From positions 1-62,807 of the forward strand of contig JACGCN010000095.1 in the NCBI GenBank assembly GCA_014905825.1: 62,807 nucleotides of DNA. The letters run 5' to 3'. Shown here piece after piece: positions 49,920-62,807 of this stretch; positions within the stretch are counted from its first letter, which is position 1, and every line of letters begins with the position of its first letter. A model generated the notes under the pieces. It had not been told where the DNA came from, did not search any database, and saw nothing but the letters and a program-made list of their open reading frames with translations. This DNA comes from Lyophyllum atratum. Lineage: Eukaryota > Basidiomycota > Agaricomycetes > Agaricales > Lyophyllaceae. Position numbers and translations under genes: made by a program.

Positions 49920-52173
49920 TTACTGTTTGATGAGTTTTTCCAATGCATCCATAGAATATGCTGTCGGGATAATGCGAGTCAGCAATATATCTCCTTGTCA
50001 AGGAGGAGCCTACATTTGGGTCGCTCGAGAGGCAAACCGAGGGCTACACAATACGTTAGCGGAAACGGTCGCGAATGAAAGAAATTTCCGTCATTACCTC
50101 TGGCCCAAACAAGTTGGGTGAGAGCACCCAATGCTAGTGAAGAAAATTGTTTAGCGACACGAACACGGTAAAAACGATATCACGAACCTCTGGAGACACC
50201 GAAAATGACGGTATAATACTACGTCCTTCAAGTCAGTGTTCCGTAGGGCTGCGTGCAACAAACCTTCTCACCTTGAATTCCGTGAAGCCGTAATGGTATA
50301 AGACGCAACCTACAAACATGCATTAGCAAGTGAAGGATAGAAGATGAGGAAACAAAAACAACACACCTGAAGTGGCGTCAACGTTAGGGTATGGGTTCTT
50401 AGTCTATTTCACGTCTCCTGTAAGCAAATTTCTGTAGTCGAAGAAAAGCCTTCTACATACCTTGCCATGTTCCTTCAAAACATCCGGGGCGACTTCAGAC
50501 GTCTACCAGCAAGGCGTAATTATAAATTGAACGACCAATAGAAAAAGCAAGGATTGACTGACCTTGTTCACAAGCTGAATGATTGGGCTATTCTTAAGTT
50601 CGGATCGAGTGTTGCAGAACTCCTGAAGTGCGACGAAACGAGGATCAGGGTGGCGCAAGACGCCGTGGCCGTATCTACCGTAGGTGTCAGATAGGCGACC
50701 TATGCAACTTGATGGAGCTCTAACCCTGGCACAACTTGCCCGCTCTTCAGCGTCTTCCACAAGTAGGCTTTGATATTTTCATGGGAGATGTTGTCCCCAA
50801 TTTCTTCCTGCATCGCGAGCTGCCATCTGAGGACTTCCTGATTTGCAAGACTTAGAAAGTAGGGAATTAGCCAGGAACGTGGTTCTACCGAATACAACAT
50901 ACCCATGGAGAGGCCCCGCCAGAGCGAAGAGTGCGGCAGAGTAGGAAAGGTAAGGGTCAGAGAGAGTTGATCCAACCAAGTCTTGAAAACTACAGGTTAA
51001 ACCAAGTCGAGCAACAGGCGCAAAAGGACACGCGTACGTGCTGTATGCGCCGAGGCATTTCCTCCCTCGTGGTCGCCATGGAGTGCAATATAAAGCCTAA
51101 GGTATTCAGTCAGGTTTTGATTATCACCATAACCCAACATGTTAGTGTAGTTTCCTGGAAGCACAATGAAAAGAATGTTCTAGCGAGATGACCTGTCACC
51201 TACCAACAAGATCCAGATCTTTGTTAATAGCGGGTAAAGGATTTCCGGGCCTGTAGACGTTGCGATAGATGCGAGCAGAGAGCGCAGGGAGCCTAGCAAT
51301 GAGATTGATGCAGTCCTCAAAAGTGTGGGTCCAATATTCGCTTTTCTTCATCCCCTTTTCATATGCTGCTTGGAAAGAGCTGTCGCGGTTTAAAGCGGCC
51401 ACACCGATGCCAAGCTGTGTCATGGGATGGAGCGATGTCGGAAGGCTGATGGCCCAAAGGCAGTGAGCGTCGCGCCAGCATAAAAACATGGCGATACTGA
51501 CGAGTCTACAAGGTTCTCCACAAATGAAGGCAATTCACCCTTTTCTGCAAGCTCCCTAGAAAGTTGTCGCGTTTGTTCCGTGGTCGGGACTTGCCCGGTA
51601 AGCAATAGCCAAAGCATGCTTTCTGCAATAATCTCCTTGCCCCCTGGGGCAGCGGGGAGGACCTTCTGGCAGTCCGGAATACTCAAACCGTGGAAGCGAA
51701 TGCCCTGTTGGAAACCATCCGTCGGGGATTGAATGGGCGGGGTAAGTTGTGGATACGGACCTCATTCGGATCTAACACAGAGGCGTCCCAAAGCATGGCC
51801 TTCAGGCCTCGCATGCCACCAAGGATATTTTCTATCTACACAGTGAATGACGCGTGAGCGCGTGGACATTTCACAGAGAGATAAAGTACCTTGACATCGC
51901 CGACCACGGCTTGTCCATGCTCCGTTTTCTGATATAAGTGTCAATCACCATATGTCTTCCATATTCTAGTACGTACCAGCCTCTTAAGTTGCTCTTGCTT
52001 CGCGGGAATCACCTCCTGCAGTGTCTCTTTCAGCGACTGGATAGTCCAGAGTGTCAGACGGAGGCATTTCCGAGAATGTGGGGTATTGGTACCTTGGTGG
52101 ACGCAAGCCTCCTGGAGAGAAATCCAGAAGTATTGAGTTGGACACATCGAGAGAGACGACCGCGAGCGAGCAT
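49920..52173 (-). CDS. Mitochondrial citrate synthase
   Basis: Citrate synthase joins oxaloacetate and acetyl-CoA in the first step of the TCA cycle. The ATG at 52173 gives a presequence, [20 protein letters not shown]. Next: [116 protein letters not shown] (catalytic His), [16 protein letters not shown], then the tail [19 protein letters not shown] and [15 protein letters not shown], stop at 49920. A catalytic Asp is expected in the last exons but was not pinned down. Roughly a dozen introns. Divergent from SEC66, 205 bp between starts. Confidence 0.95.
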
Positions 52174-52378
52174 CCTTGGAATAGCTGATCTATGAAAGCA
52201 GCAGCAAGTAAGAGTTGAAAAGTTGGAATCCGGGGAAAGTGACAGCGCTCAAGGTCCGGACGTGCTATTTACCGGCGACGTCCAAGCCAAGCAGAGGCAA
52301 ACAATACGTTTGCCGCCAGCACATCCTCGGAAGCTGAACACGTCGATCATACTTCGCAACCTCGACCAACGTTTCGCA

Positions 52379-53196
52379 ATGGCCTCTGTCTTTGTACCGA
52401 TCGCGTACATTATAATTGTCTTCGGTGGACTCTTTATTTTCAGTTACTTCTACCGCAAACACACGTCCAGTACGCATATGCCTTATTTTCGTCTGGCATC
52501 ACATTAACCTCGTCTCGCCCAACAGCACAAGTTTACGAACCGTACTTTCCTTCACACCCCGAACGCAATGCATATGTCACTCTTCTCCAAAAAACAGACC
52601 CTCCTGCATCCGACTCCCTCCTCAAGTCTGCGCTTGTCCGACGTGCGATGGCAGACGTTCAAAGGGTGATGCGCATAAGAGAAGACAAGCCGGCCCTCCA
52701 AAATCTTTTGCAGAAGGGCTCAATAGGAGATGATCTTTGGAACAGCCTCGTAAATGCCGAGAAAGAATTGGAAGCTGAGATTATGGAGGTCGTCGCCGAG
52801 GCAAACTCATTCGTGGAAGGTTGGGGCCAGGTTATCTTCCCAACTGCTAACGAGATGATGGCGAACGAAAAAATGCGTGCTGTTTTCGACAATATCTCAG
52901 AAGCTAAAGCAGACTTGGGTAAGCTTTATATATCATCATGTCGTTCACATCCTCACTTCTTCCCAGAGGTGAAATATGACGTGAAAGCCAAGATTACCAG
53001 TACCATCACAGCGCCGCCGACCTCATTTCCTCAATCTCCGAATGGCCTCGCACCCCCCCGTGCTGGCGCTGAGAGTGCTACGTTCAGTGATGGGGAAAAC
53101 TCTCCTACACCTGAGAAATCTGTGAGTCCGATCCACAGAGGATTTGCTGAGTATTGACATTCTCAACAGGGTAAAAAGACGAAAAAGCGAAAGTAG
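52379..53196 (+). CDS. SEC66: SEC66 (SEC71), ER post-translational translocation subunit
   Basis: Sec66 joins Sec62, Sec63 and Sec72 in the complex that moves finished secretory proteins through the ER channel. The ATG at 52379 begins MASVFVPIAYIIIVFGGLFI, one membrane anchor, then FSYFYRKHTS. The cytosolic part has YEPYFPSHPERNAYVTLLQK, LLKSALVRRAMADVQRVMRI, RIREDKPALQNLLQKGSIGD, DDLWNSLVNAEKELEAEIME, ANSFVEGWGQVIFPTANEMM and a basic tail KKTKKRK. Three introns. The stop is at 53194-53196. Length and layout match fungal Sec66. It converges on UBP15, 182 bp between stops. Confidence 0.93.
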
Positions 53197-53378
53197 TCTA
53201 TGTCGTTACTTTCTGTAAATATACGCACCTAGGCCTGAGGCCGTCATTTCGTGATCATTCTCAGCCATTAAGAATTTCTTGTGCGATGTGAATTTGAAAC
53301 GAAGAGTACAATGATGAAGAAAGACCGAAATAAAGTGAGATGTACTCCGTGCACTATAACTACGCATGATCTGTACTA

Positions 53379-57629
<4,251 letters not shown>

Positions 57630-58731
57630 GGTATCGTTCTGGATAAAGAACCCGGCAAATGAGATATGAAAAGGTGGTGTTGGTGCTGATGTGACGCACC
57701 ATCGAGACCAAGAACTTCGAGATAAGTGGTTAACCAAAGCTTCCTGTGCAAATCAGAGAAGTGAGACGGCGTGATTTGCGACGGGCTTCGTGTAAAGGCA
57801 GTGGCCAACGTTACGAGTTTGGGTGAAGCGATACGGAGTGCCTTACAAAGTCAGACTCGTGGTCGAGAGCTGCCGCTCGGCCGCACCCGACGCAAGGCGG
57901 CATTTTCCGCATATAATCCGCCAATTTTAACCGAGGAACTTGTTTCCTCCTCTTCACCTTCATCTACAGGCTGGCAGGACAAGTGCGAGGGCTGCCTCAT
58001 TCCGGAATGGTAGGACTCCTCCCCTCCCAGCGTAACGAGGCTGCTTCATCGTGATCTTCTCTTTCCACGCACTACACGATCCTTAAATTGTCTCGACAGG
58101 AAGACTCTCGAGTTTTCTTCAGCCTTTCAGCTGTTCCACTGTCCTGTAATGAGTCAAAATCGTGTAAGATCAACCTTGCGGATCATGGTGCACTGTGCTA
58201 GTCTCGTTTTGAGGCTGGCCGGTTGGGTTTTACCCTCATGGTTCCTAGGATCTGCCCAAGCACTCTCTCCTTCAAATAATTTTTCCATTTGTTGGTTTCG
58301 TGCTTGCAGGCGCATATGCTTCTATTCTTTTCTCGTATCATACCTTTACATCATGTACGGACTTGTTTTTGGATTTATTACATCCATAGACCCTATCAAA
58401 GTTGTTTGAAACGCACGCCGTGCCTCCTAGTAACGCTAGTCAGCCTTTCTCTAAGCTTGTCATCACCCGTTGAGCGAGGTTTAGGTGAGCTACAATTCCA
58501 GATGGCGCGTTTCAACTTTGAAACAGTGAATGTGAACATGGAAATGTCCTCAAGGCTTCGCTTAGGTTCACCCTTACCAAAAGTGGCGGCGTTTGCTGGA
58601 ACCCGTTTTCGCCTCATGTCGATAGGATCCCCTGCTCTTTTATTCTGCGTTTCTCTCTCCAAGATTCTGCTGCAAAAAGGCGGGACCTCCACCGGAGTGA
58701 TAACTCCGCAAGCTTCTCCTCATACCACTGG
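57630..58731. other. Intergenic region, no supported gene
   Basis: 1.1 kb between UBP15 and the disordered gene. An 86-residue frame at 58149-58409 has two hydrophobic stretches but no family match, splice support or homologue that I recognise. It is most likely promoter or leader sequence. Confidence 0.5.
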
Positions 58732-61700
58732 ATGAAGAGCTTCTTCCAACGAATACACGAAAGCCATTCTGGCACACGCAAGCCAACATCAAACGACCCC
58801 AATGCAACATACCAGGTCTGGGTGCCACCTACAAAGCTTACCAGTGATCAAAGTCATCCAGGGCCGCCTCCAGAGCATGTCGATCCGCCGCCTAGCACTC
58901 GTCGCACTGGCGAGAAGCGAAGTTCGAGTCGCGCTCCTCGAGCCCCAGACCACTTCTATGAACCGCATGCAGGGCCATCTAGCTACAACTATGCTACGGT
59001 CCCGTCTACTGGAAGGACTTCTCGCACTCGAACAGTCAATCCTGCCGCCTCTGCTGCACCTCTGCGATCGCTCCCGTTGTCATCTGGCGGCTTGCAGTCA
59101 TCGAGCCAACAGCTCAACGACCAAAGAGTATGGTCCACAAGTAAACATGCTCCAGGCGCCACTTACACCCAAACGCCCGAGGTGTGGAACCCTCCTCCTC
59201 GACAAGCTTCTACCTCACGGCTGGAAGATAGATCCCGCCGGGAAAGAAATTACGATGATAAACAGCACAAATCAAGGAATAGAGACAGGGAGAAAGAGAA
59301 GGACAGACGTGTGTTGCAAGACCACCCCACTTGGGAAACGGAAAATAGGCGACATGGAGAAGGGACCAGAGAGAGGGAGAGGGCTAAGGAACAGGAGAGA
59401 GGTGGTGAGAGGGAGAGGAGAGGGAGAAGGGGAGGGAGAAGGAGAGAGAGAAAGAGAGGACAATGGTCAGGGAGAGAGCGAAGGAGAAAGAGAAGGAGAG
59501 AACAAGGGAGCTGGAGAGAGAGAGAAACAGAACGGGAAAGGGACAGAGACAGAGACAAGGAGAGGGTCAAGGACAAGGAGAGGGATAGAGACAAGGAGAG
59601 GGATAGAGACAAGGAGAGGGATAGAGACAAGGAGGGGGACAGAGACAAAGTCAGAGAATACAGGAGAGATCCGAGAAAGGACAGAGACCGACCCAAGAAG
59701 AAGGAGCGAGAGTCGGAAAGAGAGACGGAGAGAGCGAAAGATAACTTTGATCAGGACCAAGCCTGGGAGGGAGGGGGTCCCGGATATGGAGGGAAGACGT
59801 CAGGCCGGGAGCGAGGTCAGGAGAGAGGCGGAAGAGAGATCAAGAGAATGAAAGAGAGAGATTCGGGGTTCGAGATGGACCGTCGGAGGTGCACTGGGAC
59901 AAACGGCGAGACCCAGACAGAGATCGCGATGTCGTTGCAGAACGACACGAGGACAGGGATATGGAGCGGAGGCGAGAAAAGGAGAGGGTTAGAGATGCGC
60001 GTAAAGATCAAGAACGAGAACGGGGCAAGGCAACAGAGTCGGAGAAGTATCGCAATCACAGAATTCACCAGGAGCGCGACCGAGAACGACATGAAGACAA
60101 GCATAACTATCTCGACAAGCGATACGAGCCAGGTCGAGAGGGCATACCATGGAATTCTGCCGCTACGCCTCAAGTCATTCAACGGCAGCGACCAGTTCTG
60201 GGACCTAATTTTGAGGAAGGAAGTACCTCTGGCAGCTCACCTCAGAAGGACACAGGCACGCTACCGACTCGTAATCGACATCGAACAGGTGGAGGAGCAC
60301 CTGCTCTGAGGGTATGTTTTTGCACCACTGTCTTTTGCAAGTAGTCTCTAATTCTTCCAACACAGAGTCGACCGGCTCTGGACTTCATGCCCTCTGTCCC
60401 GTCAGACCCTGCATTGCTGCATCTTCGTCAACCTACATTTGCATCTAGCTCTAGCGAGACTCAAGCTGGAAACGTGAATATCACCCCTTCTGTCTTGCCT
60501 GTCCATCTCCCTGGAAAGGAATCTACTTTCAAGGTAACGCAAGATCGACAATATTCCCAAGTCGAACTCGGCACATCTGGGCTATCAGGCAGCGATGCAG
60601 AGGACCACAAAACGTAGAGAACACGTTGGTACTATTCATCCCAACGCCTTGGGATATATTATCTGACATGTTCGATCTCAGCGCCACCGACTCAAGAATG
60701 ACAAATCCGAAGGGTTGTCTCGGGCTCCATCCACCGAGGCCACAGTTCCGCAAGCATACAGAGACGCCCATGATCGAACCGAAGATGTAGATGATTCAAA
60801 GCTTGGGAAGGTTGGTAATTCGAATCCTCCAAGAGCTCGTCTTGATCCTCTCACCCACAGATAGCAACTGGTCTGCCGTCCCGATGGCCTTTCTTCAAAG
60901 CGAAGGTGGCTTCTTATGATGCTCCAGCTTCTCGGTTGGGCGTTGCTGCTTCTGACGTCCCTGTTGAACCACTGAAATCAGCCAAACAGGCAGAGCGTGT
61001 GGGTATTCGTGTTGTGATAACTCGCAGAGTAATCCAACTCACCTTGTCCTTCAGACCACAGCAACAGCGAAAACTGGATACTCTACTGCTTCACAACAGC
61101 AGCTGCTCGCCAAGTTTGGATTTCTCGTCCCCCTCAGGTAAATGAGAGTCGGTTATCATCCCTGTTATCACGTTTGACGAATACTGTAACTCCTCTAGGC
61201 GGAAGTGGTCGTGCCACCATCGCAAACCGTAGCAAAGCAATCCAATGATGATTCTCGTGATTCACCCCCCGACCACTAAACCGCCACTCCAGAACGCTCA
61301 TTAGGACCACACCCGACCCGTGCTGTCAAGCATCGCGGTTCCCGCTCTCACTTTCAGTCACTTCCAACCCAATTGGTTCTGCCATTAACGACCGCGTTGA
61401 TATCCCTGTAGTTCGTAATCCTTCAATTGTGACTTCCAGGCTGTGAACTAAAGTCCCGTTATTTCAGGCTGAAATAAAACAACCTCGATCATATGCGCTA
61501 GAGACAGCGCGTGCTGAGGCCACTACAACTCACTTGCGGTCGGCACCTGTACCTGGTTCCCATCAGTCATCACACCAGCCACCGAAGTCAAGAACTCAAG
61601 CACCTGCTGCTCAGCCTACTTCCGCACAAGCTCCGGATATCTCTCCAAGGAAATTGAACGAACTTCAGTCTCGACCAACATCTGAGGATCCTCCAACAGG

Positions 61701-62807
61701 GACGTCCTACACAGACCGTTTGGAGTTATTTCCTACACACGTGTCAGCCAGTCAACGTCGACAACCCATGGACGCAACCAATTCAGCTCCCATGTCGTAC
61801 TCGAAGCCCTCGTCAGGCAATCATACCCATCTTGACACTGTGGCAGCTGGGCCAGGCATGTCTCAAGCGCTTTATTCCACGTCAAAGGGTCTGCTATCGA
61901 AGCTCCAATGCATGTCCACCTCCACCTTCACATAAACCAATCGTCAAACGAGATATCGCAGCTATCACAACCCAGAGGCGTGGACGCTACTATGACGCGC
62001 CTCGAATCTCGAACCTATGGTACAGCAAAGGGCGGATTAGAGGCCAGGGCCGCAACTCAGCCCCGTGCACCAGCAGTGTTGGATCAGATATCATATTCAG
62101 CGACAGAGCTCAATCAGAGTGTATCGCACTTGTCTGGCGCGACTAGAAGTTCTACACTGGAAGGTACATTAGACCCTCAGGCGCAAGTAGTGGCGCATGC
62201 ACCACGATCATCCAATCAGACATCACATCAAGGATATCAACGAACCGCCGGTCCTCCAGCGACATACCTCGACGAGACGTCAGCTCAATACTCACTGAGG
62301 GATATGTTGGGAATCCCAGCGATTACTCAGCCCCGTACCCTGGATCAGCCACCAGCACATTTGGCGGCTCATCTCGATCAGCCATCGCAGCCATTGATTG
62401 TAACGAAGACTTCCGCGCCCGAATCCGCAAAGGAAACTCAGTCCCGGCCATCTCAGGCATCAACCTTGTCAAATTCGGCACCTCCCCAAAGACGTAGCGC
62501 GCGAGAACGGCCGCGACAGTCAACGAGCCCCGCGCTCTGGACCCATCGGACACGATGAGCCTAATCGATCAGAACGCACCTCGTCTGTCGGTTACAACCA
62601 GAGGGCATCTGCCAGTGGCTACGACTCACCCTCAACCACAGGCGTCCCATGCACCGGCCTTGTCAAATCAGACCTCTTATCAAAGACGGCCTGCAGATCT
62701 TCGACCGTGCCCGTTGACGAGAAACCGTTCCAACACTCAAGTATATCGAAAAGTGGGGAAATGACAACAATTGCTCATCCCCGTATGTCAGCGGTGCTAG
62801 ATCAGGC
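58732..62807 (+). CDS. Large disordered Arg/Glu/Asp-rich protein, 3' end outside the window
   Basis: Function unknown. The ATG at 58732 starts MKSFFQRIHESHSGTRKPTS, then NDPNATYQVWVPPTKLTSDQ, YEPHAGPSSYNYATVPSTGR, SQQLNDQRVWSTSKHAPGAT and YTQTPEVWNPPPRQAST, a recognisable block that recurs in agaric proteins. From about residue 165 comes a very charged stretch (REKEKDRR, ERERERAKEQERGGERER, then DKERDR repeats). After a probable one-base shift near 59765-59780 the sense continues KRRDPDRDRD, RERHEDKHNYLDKRYEPGRE. Later exons read RQPTFASSSSETQAGNVN, RAPSTEATVPQAYRDAHD and ATGLPSRWPFFKAKVAS, followed by a Ser/Thr/Pro/Gln-rich region. An in-frame TAA at 61277-61279 and further frame changes near 61.9 and 62.5 kb break the chain. 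It may be a pseudogene or poorly sequenced. It runs off the window. Confidence 0.6.
59554..59643 (+). repeat. 18-bp tandem repeat encoding DKERDR
   Basis: Five units, imperfect at both ends; the three middle ones are the identical GACAAGGAGAGGGATAGA. They encode DKERDR in the main frame and expand by whole codons. The pattern lies within a larger purine-rich stretch, about 59.27-59.95 kb. Confidence 0.9.

Noticed and set aside
58149..58409. 86-residue frame with two hydrophobic stretches
   Set aside because: Could be a small membrane protein, but nothing else supports it, and it sits where the promoter of the next gene should be.
59250..59696. Minus-strand 148-residue Leu/Ser-rich frame
   Set aside because: It is only the complement of the purine-rich repeat in the plus-strand gene; composition explains the open frame.

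Overview
The window is nuclear DNA of a filamentous fungus, most likely a mushroom-forming basidiomycete (Agaricomycetes). Nearly every gene is cut by several 45-65 bp introns with GT-AG ends. Genes lie 35-500 bp apart on both strands with no operon logic, and the content is that of a gene-dense fungal housekeeping region (two Zn2Cys6 regulators, SHR3, GYP7, RMD5, PhoD phosphatase). The species cannot be named from sequence alone. I saw no CRISPR array, rRNA, tRNA or intact transposon.

Layout. 0.1-5 kb: pirin (+), ribosome-biogenesis factor NSA1 (-), GID-complex E3 subunit RMD5 (+). 5-8.5 kb: a Zn2Cys6 transcription factor (+). 9.3-14.8 kb: a TBC1D5-like Rab-GAP (+) and succinate dehydrogenase flavoprotein (+). 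14.9-21 kb: splicing factor SPF45 (-), a mitochondrial RsfS/Iojap protein (-), permease chaperone SHR3 (+), LETM1 (-). 21-27.7 kb: ALKBH1-like dioxygenase, ribosomal protein S21, GYP7-type Rab-GAP and an aprataxin-like HIT protein, all (+). 27.8-37.8 kb: Gfo/Idh/MocA oxidoreductase (-), a small coiled-coil protein (-), a PIG-Y-like peptide (+), SFI1 centrin-binding repeat protein (-), a second Zn2Cys6 regulator (-). 39-42.7 kb: a secreted PhoD-like phosphatase (+) whose last exon is tandemly duplicated. 42.7-57.6 kb: cytosolic HSP70 (-) with heat-shock elements, PP2A B56 subunit (-), a conserved unknown with a Pro/Gln-rich tail (+), citrate synthase (-), SEC66 (+), USP7/UBP15 deubiquitinase (-). 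58.7 kb to the right edge: a long, disordered Arg/Glu/Asp-rich protein (+), incomplete here.

The genes do not form one pathway. Loose themes are mitochondrial function (SDH1, RsfS, LETM1, citrate synthase, possibly ALKBH1), late-endosome Rab control (two TBC GAPs) and ubiquitin signalling (RMD5, UBP15). I found no convincing undescribed system.

The most checkable oddities are these. Single-base frameshifts interrupt otherwise well-conserved genes (pirin, NSA1, LETM1 and the terminal disordered gene), which points to assembly indels or decay. The PhoD terminal exon and 3' flank are duplicated. There are two good GC-AG introns. RsfS and SPF45 are separated by only 35 nt head-to-tail. All exon boundaries were read by eye from splice consensus and protein-family expectation, so gene ends are firmer than internal exon limits.
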